64,000 bases of DNA from JAEUJM01 sp044221555 (GCA_044221555.1 JBGAOY010000010.1:1-64000); one strand, 5' to 3'. Shown: positions 42,708 through 51,426, counted from the first letter of the stretch. Made by a program: numbers and translations. The notes: generated by a model not told the origin, from the sequence alone.

Positions 42708-43541
42708 TCAGTCGCCGGCGATGGCCTCGAAGACGTCCAGCGCCGCCGCCTGACTCGGGGCCCAGGCGTCGGCACCCAGGGCACGGGCGTGCGCCTCGTC
42801 GGCGATGGCGCCGCCGCCGACCACGACGGGCACCTGGGCGGCCCGGTGGATGGCCGCGATCGCGTCGGCGACCACGGCATCGAGCCCGGGGGCGATGGCG
42901 CTCACGCCCGCGGCGCGCAGCCGTTCGGCGCCGCGCACCGCGTCCTGCCAGGCCTCGAGCGGTACGTTCGCGCCGAGGTCGAGGACGTGGAACCCCCGGC
43001 CCCGGAGGGGATCGGCGAGCAGGCCGACGGCCAGGCCGTGGAGATCGCCCGGTGCGGCGCCGAGGACGATCGTGCCCCGCTTGCGGCCCGGCCGGTTGAA
43101 CGCGGGGCCCAGGCGCCCGGCCAGCCGTTGCATGGTCACGGTGGCCGTGTGCTCGTCGGCGATGGTGGCGTCGCCCGAGCCCCAGCGCTCCCCGACGTCG
43201 GCCATGGCCGGCACCAGCAGCCGGGTGTAGACGGTCTCGGCGGTCGCTCCCGAGGTGAGGGCGTCCTCGACCAATTGCCACGCACCGGGTTCGTCGCCTT
43301 CGATGAGGCGCCGGGCCAGGCGGTCGGGCTCAGCGGTCCAGCGCGGCGCCGTCGACCCCGTGGCCGCCGCGGTGGCCGTCCGGCGGCCCACCTGCAGATC
43401 GGCCAGATCGTCCGGGTCGACGCGCCACTCGGCACCCTGCTTCACCGCGTGCAGGCGCCCCGTGCGGACGTAGCGGTAGGCGGTCATGTAATGGACCCCG
43501 AGCTGGTCCGCCGCCTCCTGGAGGGTGATGAGCTCGGGCAT
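42708..43541 (-). CDS. CarH/LitR-like B12-binding transcriptional regulator
   Basis: The 277-aa protein starts with an excisionase-type helix-turn-helix (LITLQEAADQLGVHYMTAYRYVRTGRL). A B12-cap helical domain has the photoreceptor signature W-x9-EH (Trp120, Glu130, His131). The cobalamin domain has GDLHGLAVGL, with His168 as the lower ligand, and VVVGGGA. CarH proteins sense light through adenosylcobalamin and repress promoters in the dark. The DNA-binding domain here is of a different helix-turn-helix type from the MerR domain of classic CarH. ATG 43541 is clear. It may act on the palindrome at 42577. Confidence 0.75.
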   Translation of the reverse strand: MPELITLQEAADQLGVHYMTAYRYVRTGRLHAVKQGAEWRVDPDDLADLQVGRRTATAAATGSTAPRWTAEPDRLARRLIEGDEPGAWQLVEDALTSGATAETVYTRLLVPAMADVGERWGSGDATIADEHTATVTMQRLAGRLGPAFNRPGRKRGTIVLGAAPGDLHGLAVGLLADPLRGRGFHVLDLGANVPLEAWQDAVRGAERLRAAGVSAIAPGLDAVVADAIAAIHRAAQVPVVVGGGAIADEAHARALGADAWAPSQAAALDVFEAIAGD

Positions 43542-43619
43542 GTCGCGAACTTAGGGCTGAATCCCGCCGAGTGGCCGACTCTGCCCCGTACTTCCGGGCG
43601 GGCACTATCCTGCGGTGCC

Positions 43620-44576
43620 GTGGCGGACAGGGGGATCGGCCGGCGACCCGGCCGTCGCGCGCTCGTCGTGGTCATCGCCGCGCTCGTCCTGGCGGCGGGG
43701 TGCAGCCGGGCCCCGGGGGACCGGGGGGCGGCTGCCGCCGACACCCTCGGCACCACGCCCGATCGCACGACGGTCCCCCCCGCAGGCCCGACCTCGGGGT
43801 CGCCCGGCACCGAGCCGGGCGCCGAGGGCCCGGCCCCTTCCGGGGCCCCCGACGTCTCGGCGACCGGTCGGGTGCGGGTCACCCAGCACCAGACGCTCTG
43901 CTGCTACCCGACCGGGCAGGTGTCGTGGCTCGTGGTTCGCGACGCCGCCGGGTCCGAGGTGCTCCAACGGCGGTTCCGGCCGCTGGCCGACGTGTACCCG
44001 GCGATCGACCAGCGCCTCGACCCCGGCCGCTACCACCTCGTCTCGGCGCAGCAACCGTGCCAGGCGACGTGTGCCCACCTCGGTGACACGCTCGACCAGT
44101 GTGCGCTCGACGTCGACGTGGCGGCAGGGTCCGAGACGTTCCTCACCGTCGAGCTCACTCCCGGAGCCGGCTGTGTGTTCGTGCCGACGGTCGCCGCTCC
44201 CGTCCCGACGGTGCCCGACGAGGTCGCGTTGGTCGGCGCGAACGTCGACTGCGGTCTCGACCGCTCGCTCGCGGAGGCGGCGGCCAGCGGGCGCAACGTC
44301 GGTCCTGCCGCCGGCCGGCGCTGCCTCGCCCACGAGAACCGCCAGCGCGTGGCGGCCTGGCTGATGGCCGAGGAGCCGGGCGACCTGGCGGGCGTCACCG
44401 AGGTGGTCGTCTACCGGACGCAGGCCGACAGGACCGTCGATGTCTACCGGGTGGCGCAGGCGGTGGGGACCGTCCCGGTGTGGGAGCGGTCGACGTGCGC
44501 CACGTTGGTCGACGACCGCGTGCGCGCGTTCCTGCTGCAGGGGTGCAGCCCGCCCGAGCTGGTGCGCGGCCCGTAG
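43620..44576 (+). CDS. Unknown lipoprotein with cysteine-rich domain
   Basis: The 318-aa product has a lipoprotein box (L24-A-A-G-C28) and a Pro/Thr/Gly-rich linker to about residue 78. A beta-rich domain follows with several cysteine pairs (TLCCYPTG, QPCQATC, DQCALDV, GAGCVFV), then a helical C-terminal part (RRCLAHENRQRVAAWLM). The family is not recognised. The many cysteines suggest disulfides and an extracytoplasmic location. GTG 43620 is chosen; it is divergent from the CarH-like regulator with about 80 bp between. Confidence 0.68.
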   Translation: MADRGIGRRPGRRALVVVIAALVLAAGCSRAPGDRGAAAADTLGTTPDRTTVPPAGPTSGSPGTEPGAEGPAPSGAPDVSATGRVRVTQHQTLCCYPTGQVSWLVVRDAAGSEVLQRRFRPLADVYPAIDQRLDPGRYHLVSAQQPCQATCAHLGDTLDQCALDVDVAAGSETFLTVELTPGAGCVFVPTVAAPVPTVPDEVALVGANVDCGLDRSLAEAAASGRNVGPAAGRRCLAHENRQRVAAWLMAEEPGDLAGVTEVVVYRTQADRTVDVYRVAQAVGTVPVWERSTCATLVDDRVRAFLLQGCSPPELVRGP

Positions 44577-44603
44577 CGGGCCGAGGCGGCGTGGAGGGCC
44601 GCC

Positions 44604-45539
44604 TCAGTAGCCGGCCGCGAGGTCGACCACGCCGAGGAGCGGCTCGCCCGCGACTCGCCTGGCCACGTTGTCGAGGAACAGGTCGAACAGCACGGGGATC
44701 GACCGCGGGGCACTCCAGGAGATGTGCGGGCTCAGGCGCACGCCCGGGTGCCCGCAGAGCCAGTGGCCGGCAGGGAGCGGCTCGGGGTCGACGGTGTCGA
44801 GCGTCGCCCGCGCGAGGCGCCCCTCGTCGAGCGCCACCCGCAACGCGTCCTGGTCGACCAGTGCGCCGCGGGCGATGTTGACCAGGTGGGCCCCGGGCCG
44901 GATCGCCGCCAGCACCTCGTGGCCGACGAGGTGACGCGTCTCGGGCGTGGACGGTGCCGCGACCACGAGGTGGTCGGAGGCGGCGGCCAACTCGACGAGG
45001 GAGGCGGCCCGGATGACGCCGTCGAGGTCGACGGGGGCGTCGGACCGGCGGAAGGCCCGGACCTCCATGTCGAACGCGAGGGCCCGGACCGCCACGGCGC
45101 GGGCGATGCCACCGAACCCCACCAGGCCGAGCGTGCGGCCGGCGAGGGTGCCGAGCCTGGCCGGCCGCTCGTCCCACGACGGCAGCGGCTCGGTGATCCA
45201 CGACTCGGGGAACTGCTTCTCGTGGGCCAGCATCGCGGCCAGGACCCATTCGGCGATGGGCACGGCGCTGGCGCCCCGCGAGCAGGTGAGGACGACGCCG
45301 TCGCCGATGGCGTCGAGGGGGAAGCGGTCGACGCCGGTGCCGATGGTGTGCACCCACGTGACGCCGCGCCCGAGCAGCTCGGTCAGGTTGTCGCTGCCCC
45401 AGGCCAGGGTGAGGAGGGCATCACCACGGACGTCGTCGTCCAAGTCTCCGCTGGTGGGCACGGCGGTGGCCTCGACGCCCGGCGCCACCGCCCGCACCTG
45501 CTCGGCACTGCGCTCGCCGAAATGGGTGAGCACCCGCAC
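44604..45539 (-). CDS. D-isomer-specific 2-hydroxyacid dehydrogenase family protein
   Basis: The 311-aa NAD-dependent dehydrogenase has the Rossmann motif GLVGFGGIARAVA and the catalytic Arg region in NIARGALVD. Glu is expected in the DPEPLP segment (LDTVDPEPLPAGHWL), and His in SPHISW. The order is that of phosphoglycerate, lactate and formate-type dehydrogenases. It is shorter than SerA and lacks an ACT domain, so a 2-hydroxyacid other than phosphoglycerate is likely. ATG 45539 is 3 bp after the stop of the O-antigen-ligase-like gene, placing it in that operon. Confidence 0.87.
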   Translation of the reverse strand: MRVLTHFGERSAEQVRAVAPGVEATAVPTSGDLDDDVRGDALLTLAWGSDNLTELLGRGVTWVHTIGTGVDRFPLDAIGDGVVLTCSRGASAVPIAEWVLAAMLAHEKQFPESWITEPLPSWDERPARLGTLAGRTLGLVGFGGIARAVAVRALAFDMEVRAFRRSDAPVDLDGVIRAASLVELAAASDHLVVAAPSTPETRHLVGHEVLAAIRPGAHLVNIARGALVDQDALRVALDEGRLARATLDTVDPEPLPAGHWLCGHPGVRLSPHISWSAPRSIPVLFDLFLDNVARRVAGEPLLGVVDLAAGY

Positions 45540-45542
45540 TGC

Positions 45543-47117
45543 TCAGACCAGCGCGGGCTCGGGTTCGGCCGGGGGGCCGTCGCCCGCGCCGGCAGGCCTG
45601 CCCGCAGCCGCGGGCGCGGCGAGCGCAGGCCCGTCGATGCCGTTCGGGCGGATCAGCAGCGTGACGGTGAGGGCCACGAGGAGCCAGATGTAGCGGTTCC
45701 AGATGGTGTCCACGAAGAGGGTCACCATCACGTTGGCCGCGAACGCGCTGCCGAGCGCGAACAGCGAGACCTGGCACGCGGTGAGGGGGCCGGCTCGTCC
45801 GGCGTAGCGGACGCCCGACTCGATCATGCCGGCGCACACCAGGATCCACCCCACCATGCCCACGAGGCCCAGGCCCACCCAGAGCTCGAGGTGGCCGTCG
45901 TGCAACTTGGACGCGGTGTCGTCGCGCAGCCCCGAACCGGTGGCCAGACTGCTCCAACCCCGTTCCTCGAGCCCACGGGTGGCGTTCTGGTAGCGCAGGA
46001 TGGTCGACTCGGCCGTGCGCTCGCTGTCGGCGGAGTTGGGGCGCATGAGCAGGCGGTCGAGCGAGGGCGCCCGCACGGTGGAGAACAGGCTGATGAGCAC
46101 GAGGACACCGATCACTCCCGCCCCGATCAGCACCTGACGGCCCAGGCCCCGGCTGACGAGCCGCCACACCGCGGGCAGGCAGCCGATGATCAGGGCCAGC
46201 AACGAGCTCCTCGAACCGGAGAACAGCACGCCCAGGCTGAGGCCCGCGGCCGCCGCCGCCAGCACGACCCGAGGGCGCCAGGACGTGGCCTCGACCAGCA
46301 GGATGATCGCGAGCGCGCCCCCCACGGCGCTGACACCGCCGAACAGGTTGGGGTTGATGGCGAGCGACTGGCTCGTACCGGTGGTGCCCCGCAGGTAGTC
46401 GAGCACCGGGTACTTGGTGAGCGTGAGCCCGACGGCGCGGCCCCCGAAGGTGGAGCGGTCGAGCAGTGGTGCCCCGGTGAGATCGCCCAGTGCGCTGAGT
46501 GCTCCGGACACGCCGCCGACGACGACGAACGCCATGAGGAACCGACGGGCCTCGCGCCCCGTGGGTGCCACGCGGATGACGGCGACGAAGGCCAGCACGA
46601 CCACGGCCAGCAGCCGCACGAGCAGTTTGGCGCTGACCATGCGCTCGTCGGCGAACACCAGCCCGATGGCGCCGCCGATGGCCATGAGCGCGATGCCGTT
46701 GCGCAGCAGCGGCGGGACCGGGAGAGGATCGGGGCGGTGGTGGCGAGACGCCAGCGCGACGATCGCGGCGACCACGAGCACGACGTCGGCGATGGCCACC
46801 CCCGACGTGAACCGCACGTTCTGCAGCGGGAGCAGGGCGAAGCTGACGAGCAGCAGGAAGACCGCGACGGTGCGGAAGTCGCCCTTGCGGAGCTCGCGGG
46901 TGGCGGTGTCGAACCAGTCCCGGACGACCACGTCGGCCCGGTGCGGCAGGGCGGCCAGGTCACGCTGCAGCGGGCGCAGCTCACGTCGCACCGGTCGCAG
47001 CGCCCGTCGCGCCCGCCGCGGCCACTGGTCGATCCGGCGCCCGAGCCGCCGGCCCGTGCGTCGCACCGAGCGCGACAGTCGTCGCGATCGGCGGCGCAGG
47101 TCCCGAGCGAGGCTCAC
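45543..47117 (-). CDS. O-antigen ligase/polymerase-like membrane protein
   Basis: The 524-aa protein begins with a very basic cytoplasmic N-terminus (RRRSRRLSRSVRRTGRR). About eleven membrane helices follow, and a large extracellular loop near residues 340-420 (RTAESTILRYQNATRGL to GHLELWVGLG). This is the layout of Wzy/WaaL O-antigen ligases, which join glycans to lipid carriers. The C-terminal 30 residues are Ala/Gly/Pro-rich. GTG 47117 overlaps the upstream stop by 4 nt. No glycosyltransferase genes are present nearby, so the glycan is unknown. Confidence 0.75.
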   Translation of the reverse strand: MSLARDLRRRSRRLSRSVRRTGRRLGRRIDQWPRRARRALRPVRRELRPLQRDLAALPHRADVVVRDWFDTATRELRKGDFRTVAVFLLLVSFALLPLQNVRFTSGVAIADVVLVVAAIVALASRHHRPDPLPVPPLLRNGIALMAIGGAIGLVFADERMVSAKLLVRLLAVVVLAFVAVIRVAPTGREARRFLMAFVVVGGVSGALSALGDLTGAPLLDRSTFGGRAVGLTLTKYPVLDYLRGTTGTSQSLAINPNLFGGVSAVGGALAIILLVEATSWRPRVVLAAAAAGLSLGVLFSGSRSSLLALIIGCLPAVWRLVSRGLGRQVLIGAGVIGVLVLISLFSTVRAPSLDRLLMRPNSADSERTAESTILRYQNATRGLEERGWSSLATGSGLRDDTASKLHDGHLELWVGLGLVGMVGWILVCAGMIESGVRYAGRAGPLTACQVSLFALGSAFAANVMVTLFVDTIWNRYIWLLVALTVTLLIRPNGIDGPALAAPAAAGRPAGAGDGPPAEPEPALV

Positions 47118-47692
47118 GGCTCGACCCTCGCCGCCCGCCGCCGCATCACGACGATCCCCACGGTCGCAACCAGTGCGAGGCCCAGGCCGACCACCGTGAT
47201 GCCGAAGGCCCGCCGCACGGGCCCGTCGGCGGCCTCGTACACGTACGGGCCGATGGCGACGCCGTTGATGTCCTCCGGCGTCCATCGCACCTTCAGGTGG
47301 TAGTCGCCCGCTTCGGGGACGTTGAAGGTGAACTCGGCGTGGCCGCCGAGGCCCGAGGGGTCGGTGTAGGTGACGAAGCTCTGGAAGCGGCGCAGGACCG
47401 TGCGCCGGCTGCCGGGCGCGTCGGGCAACAGGATGATCTCGGTGGGGTCGATGTAGCTGTTGGGCGTGACGGGGCCCTCGACGTAGAGGAGGTAGTCGCC
47501 CGGCTCGTCGAAGGTGATGTCCGCCTGTCCCGGGGCACCGGCCCGGTCGAAGCCCTTGATGCGGTGCTCGACCCGGGTGGACTCCCGGGCGATCAGTGAC
47601 ACCGCGAGGACGAGGGTGACCGCCACGATGACCACCGGGACGGCGAACCACAAGCGTGATGGCCGACGAACCGCCGGTGCCTCGGGAGCCAC
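47114..47692 (-). CDS. Membrane-anchored beta-domain protein, partner of the ligase
   Basis: The 192-aa protein has a membrane helix near residues 17-37 and another near 165-185 that ends in a short basic tail (MRRRAARVEP). Between them is a beta-rich extracellular domain (DITFDEPGDYLLYVEGP, FTFNVPEAGDYHLKVRW) resembling an immunoglobulin or jelly-roll fold. It is not recognised. GTG 47692 is the start; a longer upstream frame lacks coding character. The 4-nt overlap with the O-antigen-ligase-like gene suggests the two work in one complex at the cell envelope. Confidence 0.68.
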   Translation of the reverse strand: MAPEAPAVRRPSRLWFAVPVVIVAVTLVLAVSLIARESTRVEHRIKGFDRAGAPGQADITFDEPGDYLLYVEGPVTPNSYIDPTEIILLPDAPGSRRTVLRRFQSFVTYTDPSGLGGHAEFTFNVPEAGDYHLKVRWTPEDINGVAIGPYVYEAADGPVRRAFGITVVGLGLALVATVGIVVMRRRAARVEP

Positions 47693-47813
47693 GACCAGCG
47701 ATCCTAACGAGGCTGGCCGTGGCCCAAGGGCCGCCCACCGGCGTGGGGTCGTCTCGGGGGCCCTCGGGGGCGTGGGCGGGAGCGTCGGGTGCCACGGAGT
47801 AGCGTCTGGCGCC

Positions 47814-48884
47814 GTGGTGGGTGCCCGTCTCCGAAGCGCGCGCTGCCGGATGGCGGTCGTCTCGCTGGTCGTGGTGGTGCTGGCGGCGTCGTGCGCGAGC
47901 GAGGACGGCGGTGGCGCGAGCCGGGACTTCGACTTCGTCGGCGGCCCGGTGATCCCGGCCGACCTCTCGGCCCCGCTCGGCGACCCGACCCCCGCTGATG
48001 TGCTCACCGGCGACGCGGCCCAGGACGAGCTCGCCTCGGCCTGCGAGGACGGACAGCTGCGGGCCTGCGACGACCTCTACCAACGAGGCGCCGTCGGCTC
48101 GCCCTACGCCGCCTACGCCTTCTCGTGCGGTGGCCGGCTCGCGCCGCCCCCGGCCGCCGGCCAGGCCCCGAACTGTCGGCTCCGGTCGATCGGTCATGTG
48201 GCCGGCCTGGGCGGTGTCGTACCCACCGGCGACTCGCCCACGCTCGACGGGCTGGCCGAGACCTGCGCCGCGATGAACGGGCTCGAGTCCTGTGACTCGC
48301 TGTACCGCCTGGCGCCGCAGGGCAGCGAGTACGCCAGCTTCGGCACGACCTGCGGCTACCGGACCGTCGACTCTCGGCCCAACGCCTGCGCGGGCTTCGA
48401 CGGCGTCCCGGAAGGGCGCCCGCTCGGCGACGTGGGCGACGACCCCGCCCTCGACGTCCTCGCCAACGAGTGCTTCGCGGCCCGCATCAGCTCGTGCGAC
48501 GAGCTCTACGCCTCGAGCGACCGGGGATCGGTGTACGAGACCTACGCCCAGACGTGTGGCGGCCGGCTGGCCGAGATCGTCGAGCAGGTGCAGCCATCGT
48601 GCGACCTGCGGTTCAACGACCCCGTGCCGACCAACGCAGTGCCCTCACCGGGCCGGCTCGGCGACTCGCGACGGCTCGACCGGCTCGTGGACGCGTGCGC
48701 GGAGGGCTCGATGGTGTCGTGTGACGAGCTGTTCGACCGGAGCGACCTCAACACCGACTACGAGAACTTCGGCGCCACCTGCGGCGGCCGCTTCGCCGCG
48801 CAGCGCCAGAACCTCCAGTTCAGCGCCGCGGGCGAGTGCGAGGCGCGCGTGGTGGTCGTGCCCGAGGGCACCGAGGCCAGCTAG
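47814..48884 (+). CDS. Lipoprotein with four cysteine-triplet repeats
   Basis: The 356-aa product has a signal ending AASC (Cys27) and then four repeats of about 35 residues at about 73-109, 147-183, 216-252 and 291-326. Each has C-x7/8-C-D-x-L(Y/F)-x...-Y-x5/6-C-G: cysteines 77/85/105, 151/160/180, 220/228/248 and 295/303/323. Between repeats sit linkers with PTGDSPTLD or GDVGDDPALD. I recall similar units in actinobacterial surface proteins, but no function is known. Three cysteines per unit leave one unpaired, so metal binding or cross-repeat disulfides are possible. It is divergent from the envelope operon. Confidence 0.75.
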   Translation: MVGARLRSARCRMAVVSLVVVVLAASCASEDGGGASRDFDFVGGPVIPADLSAPLGDPTPADVLTGDAAQDELASACEDGQLRACDDLYQRGAVGSPYAAYAFSCGGRLAPPPAAGQAPNCRLRSIGHVAGLGGVVPTGDSPTLDGLAETCAAMNGLESCDSLYRLAPQGSEYASFGTTCGYRTVDSRPNACAGFDGVPEGRPLGDVGDDPALDVLANECFAARISSCDELYASSDRGSVYETYAQTCGGRLAEIVEQVQPSCDLRFNDPVPTNAVPSPGRLGDSRRLDRLVDACAEGSMVSCDELFDRSDLNTDYENFGATCGGRFAAQRQNLQFSAAGECEARVVVVPEGTEAS

Positions 48885-48923
48885 ACATCCCAGGCCACGC
48901 AGGCCAACCAGTTGCCGGGGCGT

Positions 48924-50558
48924 CTACGACAGCTGCGTGGACGCCACGTCGCCGGTGGCGACCGATTGGGCCCAGCGGTAGTCGGCCTTGCCGCTCGGGG
49001 AGCGCTGCATGGTGGTGACCACGTTGAGCTGGCGCGGCACCTTGTAGCCCGCGATCTTGTCCCGGCAGTGCTGCTGGATCTGCGCGAGGTCGGGCTCGGC
49101 CCCCTCGCGCAGCTGGACGACCGCGGCCACCCGCTGGCCCCACAGGTCGTCGGGCACGCCCACCACCACGGCGTCGAACACGTCGGGGTGGGACTTCACC
49201 GCGCCCTCCACCTCCTCGGGGAAGATCTTCTCGCCACCGGAGTTGATCGACACCGATCCCCGGCCGAGCAGGGTGATGGTGCCGTCGGCCTCGAGGTACG
49301 CGAAGTCGCCGGGCATGGCGTAGCGGGTGCCGTCCGGGCCGGTGACGAAGGTCTCGGCGGTCTTGACCGGGTCGTTGTAGTAGCCGACCGGGATGTTGCC
49401 CGAGCGGGCGACCTTGCCCATCACGCCCGACCCCGGGGCCACAGGCCGCAGCTCCTCGTCGAGGACGACCGCGCCCTTGATCACGCTCACCGTGGGGCCG
49501 CCGGCCATCTTGGTGTTGCCCTTGGTGATGACGGCCATGCCGTTGTTGCCGCTCTCCGACGAGCCGATGGCGTCGGTGATCACCAGGTCGGGCAGGAACT
49601 CGAAGAACTTGTCCTTCACCGAGGCCGAGAAGATCGCCGCGCTGCTGGTGACGGCGACGAGCGACGACGTGTCGTACGCGTCGGGGTCGGACTCGAGCTC
49701 CTCGATGAGCGGCCGGCCCATGGCGTCACCGGTGATCATGAGCAGGTTCACCTTCTCCGCGGCCACCGTGCGCCACACGTCGGCCGGGTCGAACCGTGCC
49801 GTGAGCACGACCTTGTTGCCGGTGAAGCTCTGGCCCATGACGCCCCACTGGGTGGCGCCGTGCATCAGGGGGGCGATGGGGAAGAAGGTGAGCTGGCCGC
49901 CGTCGGCGGCGTGGCTCTTCTCCACCATCTGCTCGGGACGGGCGACCCGCTCACTGGTGTAGGGGTCGATGCCGCCACCGAGGGCCATGAACACGTCCTC
50001 GTGGCGCCACACCACACCCTTGGGCATGCCGGTGGTGCCACCGGTGTAGAGGATGTAGTGGTCGTCGGGGGAGCGGGGACCGAAGTCGCGCTCGGGTGAC
50101 CCCGCGGCCATCGCGTCCTCGAACGGGGTGGCGCCGAGGTCGGCCAGGTCGGCGTCAGTGCCGTCCTCGATCACGATCGAGTGCTGGAGCAGCGGCAGGT
50201 TGTCGATGACGTTGCGCACGCGGGGCGCGAACTCACGGGCGAACACCAGCGCCTTCAGGTCGGCGTTGCCGAACAGGTAGGCCAGCTCACCCTCGACGTA
50301 GCGGTAGTTGATGTTGATCCACACCGCCCGCAGCTTGAACACCGCCCAGAGGGTCTCGACCCACTCGACCGAGTTGTAGGCGTAGATGCCCACGTGGTCG
50401 CCGGGGCCGACGCCCTGGTCCGCGAGGTGGTGGGCCAGGCGGTTGGCCCGGGCCTCCATCTCGCCGTACGTGCGGGTGTCGCCGTCGGCCACCAGGTACT
50501 CGCGTTCGGCGAAGGCGTCGGCGGCATGCTCGAATAGGTCGGCCAGGTTGAATTCCAT
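48924..50558 (-). CDS. fadD19: FadD19-like steroid acyl-CoA synthetase
   Basis: The 544-aa ANL synthetase has YTGGTTGMPKGV, IGSSESG, PGDFAYLEADG, and the family C-terminal KVPRQ..RSPSGKADYRWA. Long stretches match remembered M. tuberculosis FadD19 (Rv3515c): NRLAHHLADQGV, NYRYVEGELAYLF, AGSPERDFG, LMHGATQWG, GNIPVGYY, GRGSVSINSGGEKIFPEEVE. FadD19 activates C26/C27 cholesterol side-chain acids. The gene is divergent from an EchA19-like gene, the same arrangement as Rv3515c-Rv3516, with a KstR-like palindrome in the shared 47-bp promoter region. Confidence 0.9.
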   Translation of the reverse strand: MEFNLADLFEHAADAFAEREYLVADGDTRTYGEMEARANRLAHHLADQGVGPGDHVGIYAYNSVEWVETLWAVFKLRAVWININYRYVEGELAYLFGNADLKALVFAREFAPRVRNVIDNLPLLQHSIVIEDGTDADLADLGATPFEDAMAAGSPERDFGPRSPDDHYILYTGGTTGMPKGVVWRHEDVFMALGGGIDPYTSERVARPEQMVEKSHAADGGQLTFFPIAPLMHGATQWGVMGQSFTGNKVVLTARFDPADVWRTVAAEKVNLLMITGDAMGRPLIEELESDPDAYDTSSLVAVTSSAAIFSASVKDKFFEFLPDLVITDAIGSSESGNNGMAVITKGNTKMAGGPTVSVIKGAVVLDEELRPVAPGSGVMGKVARSGNIPVGYYNDPVKTAETFVTGPDGTRYAMPGDFAYLEADGTITLLGRGSVSINSGGEKIFPEEVEGAVKSHPDVFDAVVVGVPDDLWGQRVAAVVQLREGAEPDLAQIQQHCRDKIAGYKVPRQLNVVTTMQRSPSGKADYRWAQSVATGDVASTQLS

Positions 50559-50571
50559 CGTGGCGCAGTAT

Positions 50572-50605
50572 CCCCGAAAACTGGAATCTGTTCTAGATTT
50601 CGGGG
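50572..50605. promoter_or_regulatory. Extended KstR-like palindrome between fadD19 and echA19
   Basis: CCCCGAAA...TTTCGGGG flanks CTGGAATCTGTTCTAG (50581-50596), forming a 34-bp imperfect palindrome with 13 of 17 pairs matched. The core fits TnnAACnnGTTnnA with one deviation (AAT). It ends directly at the ATG of the echA19-like gene, so that gene may be leaderless or strongly repressed when the site is bound. Confidence 0.7.
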
Positions 50606-51412
50606 ATGACCAGCTCCGGAACCGAGAACCTCCTCGTCGAGCGCGAGGGCACGACGATGGTCGTCACCATGAACCGGCCCGAGGCCAAGAACGCCTTGAG
50701 CCTGCCGATGCTCGTGGGCATGGCCGACGCCTGGGTGGAGGCCGACGAGGACGATGGGGTGCGGGCCATCATCCTCACCGGGGCGGGCGGCGACTTCTGC
50801 ACCGGCATGGACCTGAAGGCGTTCGCCGGCGGTGAGCAGGGCAACGAGAAGTACCAGCAGCGCATGGCCGACGATCCCGACCTGCACTGGAAGGCGCTGC
50901 TGCGCCACTACCAGCCCAAGAAGCCCCTGATCGCCGCGGTCGAGGGCTACGCGGTGGCGGGCGGTACCGAGATCCTGCAGGGCACCGACATCCGGGTGGC
51001 GGGCGAGAGCGCCACCTTCGGGGTGTTCGAGGCCAAGCGGGGCCTGTTCCCGCTGGGTGGCTCGACCGTGCGGTTGCGCCGGCAGATCCCCTTCACCGTG
51101 GCGATGGACATGCTGCTCTCCGCCCGGTCGATGACCGCGGACGAGGCGCTGCGGGTCGGGCTGATCGGCCACGTGGTGCCCGACGGGGGCGCGCTGGACA
51201 AGGCGCTGGAGATCGCCGGCGTCATCGGCGAGTGCGGGCCCCTCGCGGTGGAGGCCATCAAGCGCTCCGTGCGCGAGAGCGAGGGCATGTCCGAGGAGGA
51301 AGGCCTCGCCAACGAGCTCGAGATCGGCTGGCCCATCTTCGGCACCGAGGACGCCAAGGAGGGCGCGACCGCGTTCAAGGAGAAGCGCCCCGCCAACTTC
51401 CAGCGCAAGTAG
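50606..51412 (+). CDS. echA19: EchA19-like enoyl-CoA hydratase
   Basis: The 268-aa crotonase matches remembered M. tuberculosis EchA19 (Rv3516) strongly: VVTMNRPEAKNALS, ILTGAGGDFCTGMDLKA, KPLIAAVEGYAVAGGTEILQGTDIRVAGESA, GLIGHVVPDGGAL, DAKEG.TAFKEKR. EchA19 hydrates steroid side-chain enoyl-CoAs. The oxyanion-hole segments are FCTGMDL and AVAGGTEIL. ATG 50606 directly abuts the operator, with GGGG immediately before it and no spaced Shine-Dalgarno. It converges with a thioesterase gene across a perfect hairpin. Confidence 0.9.
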   Translation: MTSSGTENLLVEREGTTMVVTMNRPEAKNALSLPMLVGMADAWVEADEDDGVRAIILTGAGGDFCTGMDLKAFAGGEQGNEKYQQRMADDPDLHWKALLRHYQPKKPLIAAVEGYAVAGGTEILQGTDIRVAGESATFGVFEAKRGLFPLGGSTVRLRRQIPFTVAMDMLLSARSMTADEALRVGLIGHVVPDGGALDKALEIAGVIGECGPLAVEAIKRSVRESEGMSEEEGLANELEIGWPIFGTEDAKEGATAFKEKRPANFQRK

Positions 51413-51426
51413 CCCGGAGGTCGTTG

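Noticed and set aside
45543..48197. One 884-codon envelope protein
   Set aside because: Codon quality and the GTGA overlap show two separate genes, starting at 47117 and 47692; upstream of 47692 the frame runs opposite the Cys-repeat lipoprotein gene.
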